64,000 bases of DNA, from contig NZ_MVDD01000003.1 in NCBI RefSeq assembly GCF_002843315.1, forward strand, positions 62,001 through 126,000, written 5' to 3'. Below, in pieces: positions 1 to 7,232 of the stretch (positions are counted from its first letter, which is position 1; each line of letters begins with the position of its first letter). The notes beneath the pieces were generated by a model. It saw only the letters and a list, made by a program, of their open reading frames with translations. It searched no databases and had not been told where the DNA came from. The translations under genes and the position numbers were made by a program. Source of the DNA: Labilibaculum filiforme. Lineage in GTDB: Bacteria > Bacteroidota > Bacteroidia > Bacteroidales > Marinifilaceae.

Positions 1-1059
1 TTTATTGATATCAAGTCATTCGCTGATTTATATTATTGCGAAAGTGAAAACAAGCTAATTGCTCTCACCTCTCAAGAGTCTAACTCTGAAGCCGAAACAT
101 ACGAAGTATCTTTATATTCTATAAGCTATGAACCTGGATCGAATGTAGAATCGGACCTGAATACGGGTTCTTTTTCTTTATTCCGAAAAATATTCTATTT
201 CTTTTTAGCAAGTATTCTTCTATTCTTACTAATTTTTGTGCTTAGAAAAGCAAAAATCAAAAATGAAAAAATACAGAAGCCTGCTATCTTAACAATCCCA
301 GACAAAATAGTGAGTTTTAAAATTCCACAGGTAAACTCCATCCTTTTATTTGGAGGCTTTCAGGTTTTCGACAAAAAAGGTAGAGATATTACCTATCGAT
401 TTAGTCCTACCTTAAAAGAATTGTTTCTTTTAATTTTATTGTATTCGCTTGAAGATGGAAAAGGAATTTCGTCGAGAAGAATTCAAGAATACCTTTGGCC
501 AGATAAACCAGAAAGTAAAGCCAAAAACAACAGAGGTGTAAATATTAAAAAACTACGTGGAATTATCGAAGATATTCAAGGAATCGAAATAACTTTCGAT
601 AATAATTACTGGAAAATTAAACTTGAAGAGAATGTATTCTGTGATTTAGCTAGTATTCAGACTAGTATGAAGTCGAATATATCACATACGAATGAAGAAA
701 AAATTGAAGAAATTATTCAAATTCTACACAAAGGAACCTTACTTAGAGATATCGCTCCCGAATGGTTAGATTCTATTAAAGACAAAACCACAGGAACCAT
801 AGTAAGTACTCTTGAAGAATTACTAAACAAACACGAATTTGAACCGTTTATTCGTTTATCAATTTCGAATGTAATTTTTGAATTCGACCAAATGAATGAA
901 ACCGCACTTCGAGTAAAGTGCAACCTACTTTCGATGCAAGGAAAACACAGTTTAGCCATGGAAACTTACGAAAGTTACATTAAACTCTATATGAAATTAT
1001 ACAACGAAAAGTATCAATTTTCGTTCAAAGAGATTATTGCTGAACATACCACAGCATAA
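1..1059 (+). CDS. Membrane-anchored transcription factor with SARP-like winged-helix and BTAD-like C-terminus (5' truncated by window edge)
   Basis: The frame is open from base 1 with no stop, so the gene begins outside the window; the GTG at 238 is internal. The visible part starts with an extracytoplasmic stretch, then one hydrophobic segment (about bases 180-240, FLASILLFLLIFVL), a basic linker, and a cytoplasmic domain. The region around YLWPDKPESKAKNNRGVNIKKL matches the recognition-helix part of OmpR/SARP-type winged helices in its leucine/tryptophan spacing and basic residues. The following helical region to the C-terminus (MQGKHSLAMETYESYIKLY near the end) looks like a BTAD/TPR-type helical domain. 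Known Bacteroidota proteins of this plan carry a periplasmic sensor N-terminus, so I infer a one-step membrane regulator. Its target is unknown. The mannosidase operon converges on it, so they are not co-transcribed. Confidence 0.7.
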   Translation, partial: FIDIKSFADLYYCESENKLIALTSQESNSEAETYEVSLYSISYEPGSNVESDLNTGSFSLFRKIFYFFLASILLFLLIFVLRKAKIKNEKIQKPAILTIPDKIVSFKIPQVNSILLFGGFQVFDKKGRDITYRFSPTLKELFLLILLYSLEDGKGISSRRIQEYLWPDKPESKAKNNRGVNIKKLRGIIEDIQGIEITFDNNYWKIKLEENVFCDLASIQTSMKSNISHTNEEKIEEIIQILHKGTLLRDIAPEWLDSIKDKTTGTIVSTLEELLNKHEFEPFIRLSISNVIFEFDQMNETALRVKCNLLSMQGKHSLAMETYESYIKLYMKLYNEKYQFSFKEIIAEHTTA

Positions 1060-1087
1060 AAAAACCAGGCTTTCGCCTGGTTTTTTT
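1059..1087 (+). terminator. Intrinsic terminator of the edge regulator gene
   Basis: The stem CCAGGC (1065-1070) pairs with GCCTGG (1075-1080) across a TTTC loop, extended by A/T pairs and followed by seven T residues. It begins at the stop codon. Confidence 0.85.
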
Positions 1088-1116
1088 ACACTAATCTAAC
1101 TTACTAACCTATTTCT

Positions 1117-1158
1117 AAAAAAATCCGGAAAGAGAAAGCTTTTCGCCTCCCAATCCGG
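1117..1158 (-). terminator. Possible terminator of the GH125 operon
   Basis: On the minus strand, CCGG arms (plus coordinates 1155-1158 and 1124-1127) flank an imperfect GGGAG.../...CTTTCTC stem, followed by a run of seven T. It lies 80-120 bases past the GH125 stop. The fold is imperfect, so this is tentative. Confidence 0.4.
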
Positions 1159-1239
1159 GATAGCACACTACTACTACATAATTTAAAAATTTCTTTCACT
1201 TTTATTCTCAATAACGTAGAGAACAAATACTATTTTCCC

Positions 1240-2667
1240 CTACACAATAGTTAAAACAGAAGGTCTTTCTCTAAACAATTTAAAAATTAATTCTCCAAAC
1301 AAAGTGTTTGCCCAAGCAAACCAAGATCGTGTAAATTTTTCAGGATTATTTTTATGAAATGTTTCATGCATAAATCCTGTTTCCGCATGAGTAGCAATCA
1401 GCATCTGTAAACAAGAAATTATTTCCTGTTCATCATTAGAGGTCATCGCTCTCATAATAATACTCATTGGCCAAATCATATCGACACCAACATGAGGACC
1501 GCCAATTCCTTCGGCATATTTTCCCTTATAAAACCAAGGATTATTCGTACTCAAAACAAACTTTCGAGTATTTATATAAAGAGAATCAGCTCCTTCCATT
1601 GCTCCTAAATAGGGAAGAGATAATAAACTAGGAATATTTGCATCATCCATAAATAGTTTATTTCCAAAACCATCTACTTCAAAAGCTAATATTTTACCAT
1701 AATGTAAATGATCCGAAATAGCATAATTCGTTAATGCGTCTTCTACTTCGCTTGCTAATAGTAATGCCTCCTCAGCCAATTTGCTTTCTAAATTCAAATG
1801 ACTTGCTATTTCGGCCAATTGTTTCAATGAAACCACTGCAAAATAATTTGAAGGAATTAAGAAAGGCAATACCGTTGCATCATCCGATGGACGAAAGGAA
1901 GAAACAATTAATCCAACAGGATTCACTGGATTTCCAAAACCTCCACCCGACAATGAATCGTATGGCTTGGTAGTTTTTCGCTGAAAAGAATAGGGTCCTT
2001 TGCCTTTTTTTCGCTGTTGTTCTTGAAATGTTTTTACAATTAATTTGGTAGCTTCTACCCATTTTGTATTAAAACAACTATCATCACCCGAAGTTTTCCA
2101 ATAATGATACGCCAAACGAATGGTATAGCACAAAGAATCTATTTCCCATTTTCGCTCATGTAACTCTGGCTTCATTTCAGTTTGATCACTTTCCCAATGA
2201 CTTCCTTCTGCTCCTTTGTTAAAAGCATTTGCATAAGGATCAATCAAAACACATTTAGTTTGTCGATTGATTAATCCTTTAAACAGTTTTTTTAACTCTT
2301 CGTCTTCTGCAACCAAAGGTAAATAAGGCCATACCTGAGCGGTTGAATCTCGCAACCACATGGCATCTATATCGCCAGTAATTACAAAAGTATCAGAAAT
2401 ACCAGATTGTTCAGAATATTGAACTGTTGTATCCAAGGTATTTGGAAAACAATTCTCAAACATCCATGATAGTTCAGGATTGGAAATCTGACCTTTTATT
2501 TTCTCAATAATTTTATCGACAGAAGGACTAATAAAATTACGATCCGCTTGCACTGGTCGTTTCGACACGTAGCTTAAGCCTTGTGCAGATGCAACAAAAC
2601 CAGCACCAGTTAATGCCAATCCTCCTGCGAATAAAACAGAGTTTCTTACAAAAGTTCTTCTTTCCAT
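1240..2667 (-). CDS. GH125 exo-alpha-1,6-mannosidase-like protein, Tat-type signal
   Basis: A 475-residue protein recognised as the GH125 (former DUF1237) metal-independent alpha-mannosidase family, an (alpha/alpha)6 barrel. Family-like blocks are ITGDIDAMWLRDSTAQVWPY (about 97-115), NPVNPVGLIVSSFRPSDDAT, and RSWFAWANTLFGELI near the C-terminus. The N-terminus MERRTFVRNS followed by a hydrophobic stretch is a twin-arginine-like export signal, pointing to the periplasm. It is last in a minus-strand operon: the ROK kinase stop lies 19 bases upstream of its start. Known family members release mannose from alpha-1,6-linked mannosides, so with the permease and kinase it probably forms a small manno-oligosaccharide module. 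Substrate linkage is inferred from the family, not seen. Confidence 0.85.
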   Translation of the reverse strand: MERRTFVRNSVLFAGGLALTGAGFVASAQGLSYVSKRPVQADRNFISPSVDKIIEKIKGQISNPELSWMFENCFPNTLDTTVQYSEQSGISDTFVITGDIDAMWLRDSTAQVWPYLPLVAEDEELKKLFKGLINRQTKCVLIDPYANAFNKGAEGSHWESDQTEMKPELHERKWEIDSLCYTIRLAYHYWKTSGDDSCFNTKWVEATKLIVKTFQEQQRKKGKGPYSFQRKTTKPYDSLSGGGFGNPVNPVGLIVSSFRPSDDATVLPFLIPSNYFAVVSLKQLAEIASHLNLESKLAEEALLLASEVEDALTNYAISDHLHYGKILAFEVDGFGNKLFMDDANIPSLLSLPYLGAMEGADSLYINTRKFVLSTNNPWFYKGKYAEGIGGPHVGVDMIWPMSIIMRAMTSNDEQEIISCLQMLIATHAETGFMHETFHKNNPEKFTRSWFAWANTLFGELIFKLFRERPSVLTIV

Positions 2668-2686
2668 AGCTTCAAACGAAAAAGTA

Positions 2687-3790
2687 TTACTTCAATTTTT
2701 TTAGTGCAAACGCATATGCTCCAATGGCAATTGCTTTACTTGCTCCCAACTTGCTGGAACAAACTGCTAAGCGAGGGTTTGGGTCGTATTTAATCGTTTT
2801 ATCAGTTCCAGGAATCTGAATATCCTTTGAATAATCGCCAGCAAACTCCTTAAATTCTGCTTCGTTATCGATATTGTAGATTTTCTGAACCAAACGAGGA
2901 AGTGACTCTCCACTTGCAGTATAACAATTTCCATTCATTTCTTTCAAAGCTGCTGGCATATACAATTCGTGAGCACCAGCTAATCCACCACCAATAACCG
3001 CAATTCCATCGGTAATAGTAAGTAAGTTTGCCAGACTATCGCCCAAGCATTTTCCGAACAACTCAAATGCTTTTAAAGCCGCTTTTTGATCTGGATTCTT
3101 GTCATCCACAGCTACATCATAAACATCTTTTGGCATTAATTCTTTAGGATAACTTCCTTTTGCCTCTTCGAGGAATGTTCTTTGAATCGCTCTAGTACTA
3201 ATTCCTTCCTCGGCAAATCGCTCCGGAAAAACACGAGAACTAGTTAACCATACCTCGGTGGCAATTGAATTATCACCAATAAGCAATTCGTTATTAGTAA
3301 CTAAACCACCACCAAAACCAGTACCTAGCGTTACTCCAATTAAATTTTTATAGCGTTTCGCACTATTTGCTTGCTCTAAACGGCTATTCATAGCTGGTAA
3401 TACTCCTCCCAAAGCTTCGCCGTAAGCAAATAAATCACCATCATTATTTATATAAACAGGCAGGTTAAAATGTGCCTCAAGCATTGGTCCTAAAGCAACA
3501 CCACCTCTAAATGCAGGTAAATTAGGCAAATCACCAATAATACCATTTTTATAATCTGCTGGACCAGGAAATGCAAAACTTATTGCAACAGGTTTCTCAG
3601 CTAGCAAATTAAGAACCTCCTGAAATCCATCAATAACCGTTTTCAAACACAAATCGAGTTGATCTGCATTAGAAGCCTTGCGAATTGGTTCAATAATCTC
3701 TTCTCCACTTCTCATTGCTGAAAAAACAAAATTTGTTCCTCCTGCATCAAGGGTCATCACCACTCTTTTATCACTCCAAATATTCATCAT
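2687..3790 (-). CDS. ROK-family sugar kinase
   Basis: A 367-residue ROK/hexokinase-fold kinase, expected to phosphorylate the hexose brought in by the neighbouring permease in the cytoplasm. The N-terminal phosphate loop TLDAGGTNFVFSA and the second glycine-rich motif GVTLGTGFGGGLV are clear, and an adenosine-type motif IAVIGGGLAGAHEL follows later. I do not see the CxCGxxGC zinc motif common in ROK repressors and glucokinases, and there is no N-terminal helix-turn-helix, so it is a kinase rather than a repressor. Two consecutive ATG codons open the frame; either may be used. It lies between the MFS gene (25-base gap) and GH125 (19-base gap). Glucose or mannose is the likely substrate, by context only. 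Confidence 0.85.
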   Translation of the reverse strand: MMNIWSDKRVVMTLDAGGTNFVFSAMRSGEEIIEPIRKASNADQLDLCLKTVIDGFQEVLNLLAEKPVAISFAFPGPADYKNGIIGDLPNLPAFRGGVALGPMLEAHFNLPVYINNDGDLFAYGEALGGVLPAMNSRLEQANSAKRYKNLIGVTLGTGFGGGLVTNNELLIGDNSIATEVWLTSSRVFPERFAEEGISTRAIQRTFLEEAKGSYPKELMPKDVYDVAVDDKNPDQKAALKAFELFGKCLGDSLANLLTITDGIAVIGGGLAGAHELYMPAALKEMNGNCYTASGESLPRLVQKIYNIDNEAEFKEFAGDYSKDIQIPGTDKTIKYDPNPRLAVCSSKLGASKAIAIGAYAFALKKLK

Positions 3791-3815
3791 ATTCTTTTGT
3801 TAGAAATTAATCAAG

Positions 3816-4973
3816 CTAGTTAGCATCTGTTTTCGTAAATAATCTTCCTAGATAAAAGAAGTAAAGCAGGCAAAGAAGTAAAACAACAATACCTCCAATT
3901 TGTGTTCCTACTGCATCCGAAACCATTCCTAAAAATAATGCGATTGCTCCTCCCGAAACTCCCATAATCATTAAACCAGAAACTTCATTTGCGCGCTCAG
4001 GCTGACGTTTCAAAGCATAAGAGAAAATGATTGAAAATAAATTTGCACAGGCAAATCCAACAATAAATATGAAGATGGATAATAAAACTAAATTACTCGA
4101 GAATAACATTCCGATAAAACCCAAAATACCTAAACTAACACTGTACTTAAATATCTTTCCTGGTGCATATTTTGCTAAAATAAGTGCTCCTAAAAACGTT
4201 CCAACTGTACGTGCAACAAAGTACAAACTAATACCAAGACCAGCCTGTTCTAAAGAAATACTGCAACGTTCCATTAAATATTTTGGAATCGTTACGTTTA
4301 ATCCTACATCAATTCCTACTACCAATAAAATTCCAATAAAAAATGCTAGAATGTAACGATCCTTAAGCAATCCGAAACAACTAACTATGGATACATTATT
4401 ACCTTCCTGAACCTCTTTTTTAATTGAAGTAGACCATAACCATATGGTGGAGATAATTGTAATACCAGCATAAAGTGGAAAAATTAACTTCCAATTACCT
4501 AAACTTACGGCAGCAAAACTAGCAATGATTGGTCCTAAAAATGCCGCAATTGCTTTTACAAACTGACCTAATGTTAAGCTACTGGCAAGTTTATCTCCTG
4601 CTACCACATTAGTCAATAATGGATTTAAGGCAACTTGAATAATAGTATTCCCAATTCCCAACAAGGCAAAAGCAAGTAAAACTATAGTGAAATTATAAGA
4701 AATCAATGGAACCAACATTGCTAAAAAAGTGATAAACATACTTAGCAACACTGTATTTTTTCTTCCTATTTTATTCATTAACAACCCGGTTGGTACCGAA
4801 AATACCAAAAACCAAAGAAACACCATTGCTGGTAAAATATTGGCAACCGTATCACTCAATGCAAAATCATGCTTTACGTAATTCGTGGCAATCCCCACAA
4901 CATCAACAAAACCCATGACAAAAAATCCAAACATTACCGGAAGGATTTTACCAATTGAAGCTTTCTCTTTCAT
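3816..4973 (-). CDS. MFS sugar transporter (FucP/glucose-galactose type)
   Basis: A 385-residue polytopic inner-membrane protein with about twelve hydrophobic helices. The loop between helices 2 and 3, GLLMNKIGRKNTVLL, carries the major-facilitator G-x-x-x-D/N-R/K-x-G-R-[RK] signature. The N-terminal MFGFFVMGFVDVVG and the ALLGIGNTIIQVALNPL block resemble the fucose/glucose-galactose:H+ symporter branch common in Bacteroidota glycan operons. It lies 63 bases downstream of lacI and 25 bases upstream of the ROK kinase on the same strand. It probably imports the monosaccharide released by the periplasmic GH125 enzyme; the exact sugar is not determinable from sequence. Confidence 0.85.
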   Translation of the reverse strand: MKEKASIGKILPVMFGFFVMGFVDVVGIATNYVKHDFALSDTVANILPAMVFLWFLVFSVPTGLLMNKIGRKNTVLLSMFITFLAMLVPLISYNFTIVLLAFALLGIGNTIIQVALNPLLTNVVAGDKLASSLTLGQFVKAIAAFLGPIIASFAAVSLGNWKLIFPLYAGITIISTIWLWSTSIKKEVQEGNNVSIVSCFGLLKDRYILAFFIGILLVVGIDVGLNVTIPKYLMERCSISLEQAGLGISLYFVARTVGTFLGALILAKYAPGKIFKYSVSLGILGFIGMLFSSNLVLLSIFIFIVGFACANLFSIIFSYALKRQPERANEVSGLMIMGVSGGAIALFLGMVSDAVGTQIGGIVVLLLCLLYFFYLGRLFTKTDAN

Positions 4974-5036
4974 AATTAATTTAAATCTAGTTTTTACTGC
5001 TTAATTAAAACAAGCTATTTGCTTTATTTAATCTCT

Positions 5037-6032
5037 TTAACGTACTATTAACTTAGGCTTTAATTCTATTCTTGTATTCTTAATCTTTTTGCTTTTAATT
5101 ACTTCCGCCAATATCTCTACGGATTGCTTAGCAATACTATCGATAGGTTGAGCAATTGAAATTACTTTTGGCATCGAATAATCGAAAATGTCCAAATTAT
5201 CAAAACTCACAAACGTAATTTCTTTTACCTTTTCAGGATAAAGCATATTCATTAACCAAATAGCGGTAGCTGTAATCTGATTATTGGTAAAAACCACTAC
5301 CTCTACCCCAGCCTCAATTAAGTATTTTAATTCTTTTTGAGCACTTTCTTTAATCCGATTGTGATCTACAATACGAAGCAAATTTTGGTCATATTCCAAT
5401 CCATTATCTAACAAAGCCTGCTTGTAACCATCTATTCTTAGTTTTAATGAATAAACATCTGGTGTAATCGATAATAAACCAATTTTTTTTGCTCCCTTGT
5501 CAATCGTTTTCTGGATTGCTTCCTTCATGGGTGTTTTATTTTCAACCAAAATATAATTGGCTAAACACCCAGGATCTTCGCGATCGAAAAAAACCATTGG
5601 GAAATTATGCTCCGACAAAGATTTCAACACCTCTCCTTTTATAAAACAGGAAGCAATGATTAATCCATCTACTTGTCGATTCAAAAACATATTGAGTAAA
5701 CGTTCCTCTTTTTCCTTTTTTTCGTCGGTACTACCAATAATTAAATGATATCCTTTCTCCCAAAGTAAATCTTCAATAGTGCGTCCTATTTTAGCATAAA
5801 AAGGATTCGAGATATCAGGAACCAAATAACCAATGGTATTCGTAGTACCATTTTTTAAACTCTTGGCAATTTGATTTGGCTGATAACCTACCTTCTTGAT
5901 ATAATCCAATATCATTTTTTGAGTTTTTTTACTAATGTTCTTTTCATCCCCTTTTTTGTTTAAAACAAAGGATACAGTAGTTTTTGAAACTCCTAAATCT
6001 TGGGCAATATCTTTAATTGATTTTTTTTTCAA
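5037..6032 (-). CDS. LacI-family transcriptional regulator (TTG start)
   Basis: A 331-residue LacI/GalR regulator. The N-terminal helix-turn-helix SIKDIAQDLGVSKTTVSFVL and hinge region GYQPNQIAKSLK are canonical, followed by a periplasmic-binding-protein-like effector domain (TNTIGYLVPDISNPFYAKIG onward). No ATG is available in frame: upstream lies a TAA eight codons before, and the first possible start is TTG at 6032, which gives the correct family N-terminus MKKKSIKDIA. It heads the minus-strand operon with the MFS, ROK and GH125 genes and is divergent from proC. The tandem 13-bp repeats right before its start look like its own operators, so autoregulation is likely. The effector is probably the imported sugar or its phosphate. 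Confidence 0.88.
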   Translation of the reverse strand: MKKKSIKDIAQDLGVSKTTVSFVLNKKGDEKNISKKTQKMILDYIKKVGYQPNQIAKSLKNGTTNTIGYLVPDISNPFYAKIGRTIEDLLWEKGYHLIIGSTDEKKEKEERLLNMFLNRQVDGLIIASCFIKGEVLKSLSEHNFPMVFFDREDPGCLANYILVENKTPMKEAIQKTIDKGAKKIGLLSITPDVYSLKLRIDGYKQALLDNGLEYDQNLLRIVDHNRIKESAQKELKYLIEAGVEVVVFTNNQITATAIWLMNMLYPEKVKEITFVSFDNLDIFDYSMPKVISIAQPIDSIAKQSVEILAEVIKSKKIKNTRIELKPKLIVR

Positions 6033-6034
6033 AG

Positions 6035-6073
6035 GTTTTCGGTTTGCTAAATCGGTTTACTAAATCGGTTTAC
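6035..6073 (-). promoter_or_regulatory. Tandem LacI-type operator half-palindromes
   Basis: Two exact 13-bp repeats TAAATCGGTTTAC (6048-6060 and 6061-6073) follow one degenerate copy (6035-6047, sharing TCGGTTT.C). Each contains AAATCGGTTT, which is palindromic at 8 of 10 positions around a central CG, the usual plan of LacI-family operators. They sit 3-41 bases upstream of the lacI start. Confidence 0.55.
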
Positions 6074-6329
6074 CAAAAATATGACTTTTTTTTCAAATTC
6101 AAAAAAAAATATTTCCAAACAGATTGCCTAAAATATAAAAACAACGCACGAAAAATAACAATCCACTCACTAGTAGACTTTTAAAAGCACACTGCACCTT
6201 AGCAATAAAGTAAACACATTATCTTTAAGTTCTGTTTTACTTTCAAAAATAATTGTACTTTTAGATCTTGTTACAGAATATTCACACCTCTTTACTTCCT
6301 CTTATAAATTTTTTAAGCTTGATTTTTAC

Positions 6330-6353
6330 AAGGTATTAAATACCTTATGTTTA
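6330..6353 (+). promoter_or_regulatory. proC promoter region with embedded palindrome
   Basis: TATGTTTA (6346-6353) matches seven of eight positions of the Bacteroidota -7 element TAnnTTTG. The odd-length palindrome AAGGTATTAAATACCTT (6330-6346) lies directly upstream, in the spacer, where a bound protein would block transcription. The predicted transcription start would fall near 6360, favouring ATG 6385 over ATG 6358 as the proC start. Confidence 0.45.
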
Positions 6354-6384
6354 GATTATGCTGATCAGACAAATTGGAATAAAT

Positions 6385-7182
6385 ATGAAAAATCAAAAAA
6401 TTTGTGTTATTGGTTGTGGTAATTTAGGACGATCAATTGTTAAAGGACTTTTGAATAAGAATACTTTTGATTCAAATCATGTAACCGCCACTAGAAGAAA
6501 CGTTGATTTAATTGCAGATTTAGCTACCGAAGGCGCACTTGTAACCTCTGATAACTGTGAAGCAGTTCGAAATTCGAATATTATTTTAGTGGCAGTAAAA
6601 CCATACAATGTTGGTAAAATAATCCATGAGATTAAGGGCGAAATTCGTAAAGGACAACATGTGCTTGTTTCCCTTGCCACCGGCTTAACAACAGAAGAAA
6701 TTTCGGAGATGCTGGATCACAAAATTCCGGTTTTTAGAGCGATGCCAAATATTGCTGCCAATATTTCGGAATCTGCCACTTGTATTTGCAGCAGAGACGC
6801 TTCTCCTCAGGAAACAAAAAACATTAAAGCTGTTTTCGATTGTGTGGGGGAAAGTCTTATTATCAATGAAGAGTTAATGGAAGCTGCCACCATTTTAGGT
6901 GCTTGTGGAATTGCTTTTGTATTCCGATTTATTCGTGCAATGATTCAAGGGGGAATTCAAATTGGTTTCGATGCAAATACTGCCAAACAAATTGTATCAC
7001 AAACTGTAAAAGGTGCTGCCGAAATGCTTCAAATTAACGATGACCATCCCGAATCGGAAATTGATAAGGTAACCACTCCCAAAGGTTGCACTATTGTTGG
7101 ATTAAATGAAATGGAACATCAAGGATTTTCATCCGCATTGATTAAAGGAATTGTAACGTCCTTTCAAAAAATCGAAAGATAA
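6385..7182 (+). CDS. proC: Pyrroline-5-carboxylate reductase
   Basis: Catalyses the last step of proline biosynthesis, NAD(P)H-dependent reduction of pyrroline-5-carboxylate, in the cytoplasm. The N-terminal Rossmann motif CVIGCGNLG and the C-terminal family signature VTTPKGCTIVGLNEMEHQGF are clear. An upstream in-frame ATG at 6358 would add nine residues before the Rossmann strand; the ATG at 6385 gives a 265-residue protein of usual length and fits the candidate promoter, so I prefer it. Divergent from lacI and convergent with the secreted protease gene. No other proline gene is adjacent, so it is probably monocistronic. Confidence 0.92.
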   Translation: MKNQKICVIGCGNLGRSIVKGLLNKNTFDSNHVTATRRNVDLIADLATEGALVTSDNCEAVRNSNIILVAVKPYNVGKIIHEIKGEIRKGQHVLVSLATGLTTEEISEMLDHKIPVFRAMPNIAANISESATCICSRDASPQETKNIKAVFDCVGESLIINEELMEAATILGACGIAFVFRFIRAMIQGGIQIGFDANTAKQIVSQTVKGAAEMLQINDDHPESEIDKVTTPKGCTIVGLNEMEHQGFSSALIKGIVTSFQKIER

Positions 7183-7193
7183 AAAATAAGCTT

Positions 7194-7230
7194 TCCATCC
7201 ATTCGGATTACCCGTTTGGATGGAGGACCT
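7194..7230. terminator. Shared hairpin between proC and the protease gene
   Basis: TCCATCCA (7194-7201) pairs with TGGATGGA (7217-7224), followed by ACCTTTTTAA. It sits in the 50-base convergent gap and could serve proC; the opposite strand lacks a strong T tract. Confidence 0.55.
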
Positions 7231-7232
7231 TT

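Noticed and set aside
5037-6032. lacI start codon as a sequencing error hiding an ATG
   Set aside because: TTG gives the exact family N-terminus and an in-frame stop lies eight codons upstream; a genuine TTG start is simpler.
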